Of a stretch of DNA of 64,000 bases, positions 34,187-43,832 are shown piece by piece (within the stretch, counting starts at the first letter, position 1; every line of letters begins with the position of its first letter). A program made the translations under genes and the position numbers. This DNA is from Astragalus membranaceus. Taxonomy: Eukaryota; Streptophyta; Magnoliopsida; Fabales; Fabaceae. The notes under the pieces are model-generated. The model had not been told where the DNA came from and searched no databases. It was given only the letters and a program-made list of their open reading frames with translations. The stretch covers positions 183,381,068 through 183,445,067 of the forward strand of contig CM076846.1 of NCBI GenBank assembly GCA_039519185.1, written 5' to 3'.

Positions 34187-36613
34187 GAAAACAATTAAAG
34201 TGAGTGCTACACTTACTTCATAAAAATCAAGATACATAACACCATAAGGAAAAAGGTTTAGTTCGCATCAACTAAATCCAATCACCATCAGCAGCGGAAT
34301 AATAATCAGTTCAAAATTAAAGCCAATACATCACCAGTGAAAACTAACAGTTTTAGGAAAATAAAGCATAAACATAAGGACACCCCCCCCCTGGTGCTAC
34401 GTATCAGAGCGTGACACTTCCTACCAGACGAAGGCATAAGAAATCCTTCACTCGCTATTACCTGCACGTTGCCGACATAAGAAGCAACATAAAAGCAGTA
34501 GGGTGAGTCTCTTTTCATAATTAATAACATATGAGAATTAAGCACTGCATAGGAAAAGGAAACCAGGCACACCAATTCATAACAATAGGAAACATTCGCA
34601 TCAGCATACTAAATTCCAAACAGCACTATATAATATATGAATATGTATGTAATGCAACCCAAACTCCACGGGTACATGCATGTCGGATCCGTCACCAATA
34701 CAAAATAGGCCGTAGCCTCTGCTCACCAAATCAAAATTAGGCCGTAGCCTCTGCTCACGATTAATGCATATGTCCATGAGATGCTATGGGGATGCATTAC
34801 AACACACCAAGTCCAAGCAATTCATCATTCAAAATTCATGATCTCACCATTGTATATTATTCAGCTCACCAAATTAAATTTAGGCCGTAGCCTCTGCTCA
34901 CCAATCTCACCCTATCATTCTCACCAATTCAGCTCACCACTCACACCAACACCAATTTAAATAGACCAGCTTAGGACATTGACACGACATAAGTAAAGTG
35001 GGTAAAAAATAGCCATTTGGACACTTGAACACCCTCAGCCAGAAACACCAGTAAAAATAAATTATTTTTGCATAAAATTGTGACTATTGGATAGGCATTG
35101 AAATTAGCTTCAAAACGCATTTTGAACCGTTGAATTTGGATAACCGAGTCAAAAGTTATATTAAAAACAGTTTAGGAAAAATGTTAGACATTCTGGAAAC
35201 AGGCGCATGGGCGCTGGGCGCCCAGGGGCAACACAGCGCTTGGCGCATGGGCGCTTGGCGCCCAGGAGAGGCAACACGCAACAGCGCACAGGCGCATAGG
35301 CGCTTGGCGCCCAGGAGCAACGCGCGCAACAGCGCACAGGCGCTAGGCGCCCAGGGGAACAGCAGCAACATGGCGCCCAAGCACTAGGCGCCTAAGGCCA
35401 ACATGCTACACAACTCATTTTGCTTCGAAATTCATTTTACACGAGCCAAATGCTCAGGACATGAAAACTCAATAAAAATTTTATCAAAAACTGAACTTTA
35501 ATTTTGGCGCCCATGCACTAGGCACCTAGTGAAATTACGCAACTCAACTCCTTTCTTGACCAAAATCAGTTTTCATGAGCCATTTTACCCAAGTATAAAA
35601 ACCTGAAAACAATTTTCACAAAACTATCACCAGAACTTTGGGGCCCTTGGCGCCCATGACACAAGCAACGTGCGCCAAAACTGGCAGCACAGGAACACTG
35701 GATGGCAACACAGGCAACAGAGACAGCAACACAGAATGGCAACACAGAAGTGCAACACAGGGCAACAGAATTTTTGGAAACAGGCGCAGCACACTGCTGG
35801 GCACCTGGCGCCCATGACTAGGCGCAACACAGAATTTTTCAGCAACATGAAATTGGCGCCCAAGGCGCCTAGGGGCTCCCAAACAGAATTTTCCACTTCT
35901 AATTATCAATTAAAATCACCAAAACACTCCTATATATAAATATAATCAAAATGTCACCATAATTCCCAATTTCACCACATAATCACCAAACAATCATATA
36001 CTCAAACAATTGGTCTACAATTCGCATATTGCCCCAATTCCAACATCAATCATAGAATCCTCAACATATTAATTCAACAACAACATCACAATATTATAAT
36101 TTCTCAACAACAACACAATTCGATCATGGAAACTAACCTAGAACCCTAACCCTAAGCAATTCCCAATTCGCATAAGTATTAAGAACAAAAAGAGGACCCC
36201 CTAACCTTGTGAAATTCGAATTTGCTAGCCAAGCTCCAAGGAAGAATTGCGAACCACCAATGAGTCTCCTCCCTCTCTCTATGAGCTTCGCCCCTTCTCC
36301 TCTTCTTCTCTCCTTCTCTTCGCAACTTTCTCTTCTCACTCTCTCTACGTTACTTTCTTTTCTTTTCTCACTTGGGTGAATTTGCCACTAACTCCCTAGA
36401 CCCCCAACTAATTCGACTCCAATGCCAAAGAAACGGGCCACGGGCCTAATTGTGGATCACGGGCCCTTGCTCGCACCACTTAAATAGTAACAGCACCTCC
36501 TAATAAAATAAAATAAAATACTTAAACTCGAATTATTTAATTAAATTAAATAAATATTGTAAGCCTTAAATAACTTAATTAAATAAATAATTAAATTATT
36601 TTGGGGCGTTACA
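34110..36613 (-). mobile_element. 5' LTR of the non-coding Gypsy element
   Basis: 2504 bp, next to the primer site at 34094-34105. It differs from the 3' LTR mainly by a 26-bp insertion near 35759-35786 (starting GGCAACAGAATTTTTGG), itself similar to sequence elsewhere in the LTR. The close identity of the two LTRs points to a recent insertion. Confidence 0.92.
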
Positions 36614-36771
36614 CGCGACACGATCCCATCGCGACGCGATGGTGCAGATTAGTGAAGGGTCGCGTCGCGAACCCTCCTGGTCGCGACGCGAGATGAGACA
36701 GAACCAAAATTACTCCAAATTCATGTTGCCGTCGAGACGCGAACCCTCCTGGTCGCGACGCGAGATCAATT
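36614..36771 (-). mobile_element. Athila-type LTR, continuation after the Gypsy insertion
   Basis: This continues the LTR of 27982-28832. It contains the CpG-rich inverted repeats built from TCGCGACGCGA that also occur at 46555-46729. About the first 250 bases of the LTR are missing: a Copia-A LTR end adjoins at 36772. Confidence 0.8.
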
Positions 36772-38292
36772 GTTACCAAGTGGCTTCAGTCTCAAGAGGG
36801 GGGGTGAATTGAGATTTAAAACTTTTCAGATCTTTCGAAAACGTTTTTCCCATTTTTCAATGACTTAGATCAATTTCGCGCAGGTTAAGTGGAAGCGAAG
36901 GAATTAGAATATAAAGCAGTAAAGCGGTATAACAGTAAAGCAGGAAAGCAGTAAAGCACGCAGAGATTTATCCTGGTTCGGTCACCTCCTAGTGACCTAC
37001 GTCCAGTCCTCACACCCTTGTGAGATTTTCCACTAACCAAAACAACAAGGCTTACAGGTGCCTTGGAAAACCTTTACAGACTCAGGCACTCTCCTCCTAG
37101 GATACCCCACCTATGGAGAGCCCTCAAATCTATTACAACAATAACAAGAGATACCCCACCCCTGTTACAATCAGCTGCCCCAGAAAGATACCCCACTTCC
37201 TAGTACAAACAGCTACCCTAGAGAGATACCCCACTCCCTAGTACAAATCATAAACAATTAAATAATAACAAATGTAAATACAGAAATACCTCTTAACGTA
37301 GGCAGATTACACAATTTGAAGAACGCAACCCCAACTAACTCTTAGCAAAAGATCAGCTCTTGACGGACCGGCGGTGCGAAAAGAACACAAATAAAATAAA
37401 AGAGTTTTTCAGAGAGAATAGATTATGAGAATGGGTTGGTTGAGAAATGGAGGCTATGAGGCCTCTATTTATAGGCTTTGGAAAAATCAAGTTTACGTTT
37501 AAAAATATGTGGGAATCGATTCTTTGTTATTTGAATTGATCTAGGAATCGATTCTTGTTTACTTGATTTAGGAAGGAATCGATTGTGAGATTCTTTGAAA
37601 GAGTTTGAAATCGATTCTTCATTTGAATAAGAAAGCAAGGAATCGATTATGTGTTTTAAAACAAGTAATGTGCAAATCGATTCTTTACTTTATTTGAAGA
37701 GAGATGCAAATCGATTCTTTGCCTGAGAATCGATTCTTTCATGTATGGAAAAGATGTGAATCGATTCTTTCATGTATGGAAAAGGTGTGAATCGATTCTT
37801 TCAATTTAGACATAAGTGGAAATCGATTTCTTCAAATAAGGAAACAATATGAATCACTTGTATTCTTATGAAATCGATTAGGAGCTTAGCCATTGTGTTT
37901 GAAAATCGATTTAGGCTTAGTTTCAAAGAGAGTGAAATCGATTTTAGAGTTTTTCAAAAATACTTTTTAGGATTACTTGTTCATGCATGTTTTTTGAAAA
38001 AGCTTTGGGACGAGAGACTTTGCGAGATGAGCTGACCTTCGTAAGAGCTTACATTTATCCTAAGACTCACCCAAAACCCTAAGGACTACCCTTATACTTA
38101 AGGACTACCCTTAAGCTTGAATCTTCAATACTTTGAGCTTGGTTGACTTGGATTGTGACTTTTGAATATATGATACTTTTTATCAGCTTTGCTTTGACAC
38201 TCTCATTCCTTTGGCCATCAACTTGGCTTTGTCTTTTTCATCATCAAAACTAATCCTGCAATATTAGATAACCTGCAACACAGGTATCCACA
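36772..38292 (-). mobile_element. Copia-A 3' LTR (second copy)
   Basis: The 1521-bp sequence matches the LTR at 1942-3452 at both ends (TGTTACCAAGTGGCTTCAGT ... TATCCACA in plus orientation). The purine tract lies on its right side, so this is the 3' LTR of a minus-strand element. From 37514 to 37943 it has fourteen exact AATCGATT octamers, mostly 31-34 bp apart, with a different unit order from the first copy. Confidence 0.88.
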
Positions 38293-38969
38293 TTCTCCCC
38301 CTTTTTGATGATGACAAAACATTTACTCATCTCAAGGTGGGAGGTTAGTTCAAACAGATAATATATATATGATGCTCCCCCTATCATGATGCTCCCCCTG
38401 ACTTATTGACTAGATGCATAATATGCAAGTTCTATATGCTCATATGCAACCCTATATTTCTCTCCCCCTTTTTGTCATGATCAAAGAGGGTCAACGTAAG
38501 ATAGAGTTTGCGAACCGAATGTCACGGCTATTTGACAAGGTAAAAGAACCATTGCAGTTTTATAAGGGATCATCAAAACCAATAGAAAATCATATTTGAA
38601 ACCATGAAGAGAGTATTTCATCAAAACAGGTAAAAGATAATCATGAGTCTCAAAAATCTGTGAAACAGTTGTTTTAGGCTTTATGTATTTCATGCTGCTT
38701 AGTTTGAAAGTTGGTGATGGCGGTCAGAATATGGGAGAAAAAAAAATTATTTTCATTGAACAATGATTGTGAGTATGTATTCTGAATTTTAATGCCAGAG
38801 CCAGCAATTGATTGTGACAAGAGAAAGTGGATTTCGGGAAAAGGTAGCATTTCAGCTGCTTTATAAAACGCTTTTTGAGCACGCAAAAAATTCATAAGTC
38901 ACAAATTCTCTTAAATTCATATTTTATAAAATCACTTGAAAAACATTTTATTGAAAAACTCATTTGAGT
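38293..38969 (-). mobile_element. Copia-A 3' internal region with several purine tracts
   Basis: No gene. On the minus strand a polypurine tract (ATCAAAAAGGGGGAGAA) adjoins the LTR at 38293. Further G-rich tracts occur near 38374-38400 (GGGGGAGC twice) and 38461-38476 (AAAAAGGGGGAGAG). Multiple polypurine tracts before the 3' LTR are a known Sirevirus trait, which supports that lineage. Confidence 0.7.
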
Positions 38970-39440
38970 AAATGAAGACCAGGTTTTCTTTTGCAATGGA
39001 TTTCTGAAAAATGTCAACTAGTTGTTTGTGACGACTCAACTAACTCAATCATACTATCGCCTTTTTAACCATAACCTCTAAGAAGGTGATATATAATTTC
39101 TATATGCTTAGTCCTAGAGGGATGACCAAAATACTTTCATGCCTTATAAATATTTGTTCTTTAAAGACACATGAAATGAGATTCAGGAATTGCTCTATTT
39201 TAGTAGTCACATATTTGACTTGATAAACTATTCTTAAGCACATTTTCAAAATATAGGTGAATAAAATTTTAACCAATCTGACCTTTACCGATGATTCTTC
39301 ATCTATCTATCACAAATCACATGACGGCTTTTTCCGGGGGTGAGTGTTAAGAACTTTATTGCGTCTCCGGTCATGCGCTTTGAGTCTTTGCTATCAAGGT
39401 ATCAATCTGCCCCCATACCTTGAAGCATACCTGCAAAGAT
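38970..39440 (-). pseudogene. Copia-A RNase H end and protease remnant, pol deleted
   Basis: Reading on the minus strand from gag: YLDSKDSKRMTGD (decayed protease, about 39365-39400), then within about 100-200 bases SRTKHIEI.YHLLRG (39080-39115) and a decayed QL.DIF end, the C-terminal part of Copia RNase H. Integrase and reverse transcriptase are gone. The same junction is present at 1-266 in the first copy. Confidence 0.65.
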
Positions 39441-40795
39441 CTAAAACAAGGTTCTCGGTACCCAAATCTCTTTGGGTCCTTGTGGGTTAGTGTTTGGTAT
39501 GGTTCCTTTGGGAATCCATACCTTTCTCATAGTTTGATTACCTCTTGCTCTGCAAACGGAAGCAGTATGTCCAGGTTTACCACAGTAATAACATGTAATA
39601 TAAGGTCTAGTGGAAAATTTTGGTTTATAATGAACATGCCTTTCTATGGGTTTGTTTCTAGGGAATCTATGATGCACATTTTGTAACCTAGACAATTTCC
39701 CAACAGTCCATTCCAGTTCATGAATTTTCTTTTCAGATTCAACACATTTATCACAAGTATAATTTTCTTTAAAGCATGCACGGCTATCATTTTCTTTTCT
39801 AAGCTCTGACTTTTCTTTAGTTAAAGCAGTAACAGCATTTTCAAGATGAGTGATAACTTTCTTAGATTTATCTAATGCTTTAGCTAGTTTTAAGGATTTA
39901 TCATGCAATTCAGTAAATGCTTCATATAATTCATCATAGGCATCTTGTAAAGATTCAGAGTTAGAATATACCTCAGTTTCACTTTCGTTGTCGTGGTCGG
40001 CCATGAGAGCAACTTAACCTTTTTCGCTTTCTGAGTTATCTGCTGAGTTCATGTCATTGTCTTCCCAAGCTATGTAGGCTTTTCTACCATTGTTTCCTTT
40101 GGACCCCTTTTTCTTGAACTTTGACAATTTTCTTTCTAAGTTCGGGCACTTCATCGTCAGGTGTCCGGATTTACCACATTCGTAGCAAGTTTGAGGACTG
40201 GAGAAGTTTTCTTTGCTTGAGCCTCTTTTGGTTGGAGAATTCTTTTTGAGAGATCTTTCCCTTCTCATGAACTTTTTGAATTTACTAACCATTAGTTCGA
40301 TTTTCTCCTCGTCTTCATCTTCATCTTCCGAATCATCACTATCGTCGGATGAGCTTGAACTGGAAGCTTTGAGAGCTAAGTTTTTGTTCTTCTTGTCTTT
40401 TCCTTCATGCTCTGCTAGGCGAGTGAGCTCTAACTCGTGCTCTAGTAGTTTCCCAAATAGGGTGGCGAGAGTCATGGTAGTCAAGTTTCTTGACTCAGTT
40501 ATTGCAGTCACCTTTGGTTGCCATTCTCTGTTTAGGCATCTTAGCACTTTGTTGATCAAGTCTTCGGGAGGAAATGATTTTCCTAATGAACCCAATTTGT
40601 TCACTATGTGAGTGAACCTTTTCTGCATCTCTGATATTGTTTCACCTGTATTCATTCTAAACAATTCGTACTCTCTGGTAAGAGTATTTATTCTTGCCCT
40701 TTTCACTTCACTTGTACCCTCATGAGTAACTTGAAGATTATCCCACATTTCTTGGGCAGATTTACAGTTTGAAACTCGAAAAAATTCATCAACAC
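39441..40795 (-). pseudogene. Copia-A Gag (second copy), fused to a Gypsy LTR
   Basis: Same protein as 267-1886: UBN2 core, acidic Ser/Asp hinge, two intact CCHC knuckles (CYECGKSGHLTMKC and CYYCGKPGHTASVC), a coiled coil between them and a WVPR tail. A TAA (CAA to TAA compared with copy 1) lies at about 40014-40016 between the knuckles. The N-terminal third is lost: Copia sequence ends at about 40791-40795 in ATCAACAC, where Gypsy LTR sequence takes over. This produces an open frame from 40997 to 40014 with about 68 LTR-derived Cys/Ala/Gly-rich residues ahead of EFFRVSNCKSAQEMWDN. Confidence 0.88.
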
Positions 40796-42257
40796 GCGCA
40801 CTGGCGCCCAGCGCGCAACACACGCACGCCCGCGCGCACAACAGGCGCCCAGCGCCCAGGCGCGCGCCACACACACACACACGCAAGCAGGCGCCCAGCG
40901 CCCAGGCGTGCAACACACACACGCACAGCAGGCGCCCAGCGCCCAGGCGCGCGCCACACTGCCCAGCCACACACACAGCGCCCTTGGCGCCCAGCACAGG
41001 GCGCCTGGCGCCCAGAACAGTGCCAGAACCAGATTTTTACACAAATTCAGCCCAAACATCAATTTTTCTCAATTTTAAAACATCAAAATTATATTTCTTT
41101 TCCACCATCTAAAATCCTCACTCACCCCAAAAATCAATTTTATTTGAAATCACCAAAACCATATGGACAACCATCATCACCATTACCATGGCGCCCTAGG
41201 CGCCTATGCACACACCCACACTAAAGCATCACCAACACACACTGACTTGGCACTTGGCACTTGGCACACAAACACAACACAAAATACACTTAGCACATGG
41301 CACACAAACACAACACAAAATACACTTAGCACATGGCACACAAACACAACACAAAATACACTTAGCACATGGCACACAAACACAACACAAAATACACTTA
41401 GCCAAAACACAATAATTTGGCACGGGGCGCCTAGCACAAGGGCGCCTACTTCCATGGCCAAAATTCCAACAACGTCAAAACTTGGCGCAGGGCACCCCAC
41501 AAAAAGGGCGCCTAATTCCGCACCTAAACAACCGTTTCCAGCAACACTAAAATCACAACCATGGCACCTTATACGCCTACAACACTTAAAACATCAAATT
41601 CAGCAACAACAACACCTGCTCATATGGCGCCCTATGCGCCTATAACACAACAACCGAATCTTTTGAGTAGTACAATTTATCAAATTACGCACCAATCACA
41701 CCACCAACATCAAATTACATATTATGCATTTATTCGAGCACTTAGCACGCTATTCGGAATTCACCTTACAGAGCAACAATTCGCATATCATCACAACGGG
41801 TAACAACAATAACAACAACATACTCATATATCATAAACAACATAAAAATCAATATAAACAGGACATAGGACCTAACCCCTACATACATCCCATTATGCTC
41901 CCTATTATAAGGCAAGACCCACCCTTACCTTAGTTTCACCGAAGACAGGGACCCCTCCACGAGCACACCGAGTAACCACAGCAACTGAGCTCCTCTCCTC
42001 CTCCTTGGGGTTTGCGCCTCTCTCTTCTCCTCTCCTCTCCCTTGCGCTATTTTTCTTCTCTTTCTTTCTCTCTTTTGCATTTTCTTTCTTTTCTTTCTCA
42101 CGCCCCTTCTCTCTTTTTCCCAAGTGATCCGCCTCTCCCCCAACCCCTAGTCACATACGCCTAAGCCAACCCTGGGCCTGGATCACGGGCCTCCATCCAC
42201 TTAAGCCCATTTGAATAATTAAATATCTCCACCCTCTAAATAATTAAGACCACCCAA

Positions 42258-42293
<36 letters not shown>

Positions 42294-42387
42294 CATCATT
42301 ATTATTATTATTATTTCTATCACCAACTCCTATTTAATTAATTAACTAAATACTAAATAACTATTTAATTAATTTCGGGGTGTTACA
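40796..42387 (-). mobile_element. Gag-only Gypsy element, 3' LTR (truncated)
   Basis: Matches 45006-46018 of the other LTR and ends in CGGGGTGTTACA at 42387, next to the purine tract (42388-42403). The part that corresponds to 43833-45005 is missing at the Copia-A junction. It includes GGCGCC-rich sequence (40800-41010), a 36-bp minisatellite and a TAT microsatellite (42258-42317). Confidence 0.88.
41256..41402. repeat. 36-bp minisatellite in LTR, about four units
   Basis: The word TAGC ends successive units at 41291, 41327, 41363 and 41399, exactly 36 bp apart. The unit is AGCACATGGCACACAAACAC followed by AACACAAAATACACTT. The other LTR has three units (45506, 45542 and 45578). Confidence 0.93.
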
Positions 42388-42735
42388 ACTCTCCCCCACT
42401 TAGATTATTTTCGTCCTCGAAAATTCGCATCAACATCTCCCTAACTCACCGGCTGGCTACGACAATTGACATCCTTACGGTTATGCTCTAACTAGTCCGT
42501 ACCCACGATTACAATTAATTCACCCAACGACAAACAACAAAACTCGCAACAAGGTCTCTGTCGAAGGTCGACAAGGTACACAAGAACACACCAAGCAACA
42601 TAAGACCAATCAGAGAAAACAACACAAGACTTAAGCATTCACAACATTCAGCAGTATTAAAACAATGAGCGGCATCGATATCGACAATAGGTTTAGCGGA
42701 AAACTCTAACGAAACACATACCTCCGAAATGATCA
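42388..42735 (-). mobile_element. 3' non-coding part of the gag-only element
   Basis: From the gag stop to the purine tract (CTAAGTGGGGGAGAGT on minus, 42388-42403). Contains the CGAGGACGAAA motif upstream of the tract. It resembles 58380-58580 of the short-internal element (GTCGAAGGTCGAC, GGTTATGCTCTAACTAGTCC on plus), so both come from one family. No pol remains. Confidence 0.85.
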
Positions 42736-43722
42736 TCATTCTTCAGTAGACTCAGTGCCCACCAAGGCAAACACCCTCCCACTAGACTTCTCTTTCTTCG
42801 GCTTGGAACACTTGGTACTAATGTGTCCCATCTCCCCACAGTTGTAGCAAACAACGTCTCTCTTCTCGCACTTAGCAGCTACGTGGCCTTCCTTGCCACA
42901 CTTGAAACACTTGAAGGTCATGCAATCGGGACTCTTATGTCCCGGCTTTCCACACTTGTGACACACAATGCCCGCAGTAGCGTCTCCCCCACTTGGCTTC
43001 CTGCCCGAACTCTCCTCTCCCTTGCCCTTACCACCTGAAACCTCATAGGGCTTCCCCCTAAACTGAGAATTTCTCTTCTCCTTCACAGCCTTGTAAGCAG
43101 CAGAACTGTCTTCCTCATAGATCGTACACTTATCAACCAATCTAGCGAAGACCCGAACCTCTTGATATCCAATTGCTTTCTTTATATCAGGACGTAGACC
43201 ACTCTCGAACTTGACACATTTTGAAAATTCAGAATTGGCATCGTTAGCATAATAAGGACAAAATTGGGCCAGCTCCTCAAACTTGGCGGCATAATCAGCC
43301 ACAGTCCTGTCTCCCTGCTTCAGCTCTAAAAACTCCACTTCTTTCTTGGCTCGCACATCCTCAGGATAGTACTTCCTCTTGAACTCTCTTGTGAAAACCT
43401 CCCAAGTCACTTCCTCACCAGTATCTCTCAACCTTCGCAACATTCCCATCCACCAGTCTTCAGCTTCCTCCGTTAACATATGAGTCCCAAACTTCACTTT
43501 CTGAGCTGGAGTACACTCCATAACACGAAAGACCCGCTCTATCTCCTTCAGCCATGACAATGCTCCATCCGGGTTGTACCGACCCTTAAAGGTGGGTGGG
43601 TTCTCTCTCTGAAATGTAGCCAAATTGCGCGTCCCGTCATTAACAACACCGGGTATATTACCCATCACCCCGGCTATAGCCTGCAAGGCAGCAGCAAGTG
43701 CAGCATCGTCCCGTCTGGCCAT
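42736..43722 (-). CDS. Ty3/Gypsy Gag with three zinc knuckles (TR-GAG type)
   Basis: An intact 328-codon Gag starting MARRDDAALAAALQ. The Retrotrans_gag domain spans about residues 35-175 (FKGRYNPDGALSWLKEIERV, AEDWWMGM, FTREFKRKYYPEDVRAKKE, FLELKQGDRTVADYAAKFEEL). A basic, Gly/Ser-rich linker follows, then three CCHC knuckles: CHKCGKPGHKSPDC (254-267), CFKCGKEGHVAAKC (272-285) and CYNCGEMGHISTKC (292-305). The frame ends soon after FALVGTESTEE, where a related polyprotein would pass into protease. It would assemble capsids and bind RNA. Its ATG follows CTGTTTTCTGTTGCAG, a good splice-acceptor-like sequence. With no pol, the element fits the TR-GAG class. A full-length reading frame in such decayed surroundings suggests recent selection or youth. 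Confidence 0.92.
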   Translation of the reverse strand: MARRDDAALAAALQAIAGVMGNIPGVVNDGTRNLATFQRENPPTFKGRYNPDGALSWLKEIERVFRVMECTPAQKVKFGTHMLTEEAEDWWMGMLRRLRDTGEEVTWEVFTREFKRKYYPEDVRAKKEVEFLELKQGDRTVADYAAKFEELAQFCPYYANDANSEFSKCVKFESGLRPDIKKAIGYQEVRVFARLVDKCTIYEEDSSAAYKAVKEKRNSQFRGKPYEVSGGKGKGEESSGRKPSGGDATAGIVCHKCGKPGHKSPDCMTFKCFKCGKEGHVAAKCEKRDVVCYNCGEMGHISTKCSKPKKEKSSGRVFALVGTESTEE

Positions 43723-43817
43723 TCTAGCACTGCAACAGAAAACAGAATTCAGAAACGAGTAACAAACTCAATGTTACTCAACACGACGACTCGACTACCG
43801 GCCGGACAGACCGAACT

Positions 43818-43829
43818 GCTCTGATACCA
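43818..43829 (-). other. Primer binding site of the gag-only Gypsy element
   Basis: TGGTATCAGAGC on the minus strand, three bases inside the LTR that begins at 43833. It marks 43833-46018 as the 5' LTR. Confidence 0.9.
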
Positions 43830-43832
43830 CTT

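Larger units (their letters stand above)
28833..36613 (-). mobile_element. Complete non-coding Gypsy element (LARD-like), TSD CGCGA
   Basis: A whole 7781-bp LTR retrotransposon with a perfect 5-bp target duplication CGCGA (28828-28832 and 36614-36618). LTRs are 28833-31310 and 34110-36613. The primer site (34094-34105, TGGTATCAGAGC on minus) and purine tract (CTAAGTGGGGGAGAGT on minus, 31311-31326) show minus orientation. The TGTAACACCCC...GGGGCGTTACA ends and the CGAGGACGAAA motif before the purine tract are typical of Tekay/Del-like chromoviruses. The internal region (2.8 kb) has no gag or pol, so it fits a large retrotransposon derivative that depends on proteins from another element. Confidence 0.92.

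Noticed and set aside
42258..42317. TAT repeat as a functional element
   Set aside because: A plain microsatellite, variable among the LTR copies (shorter at 55240 and 58660).
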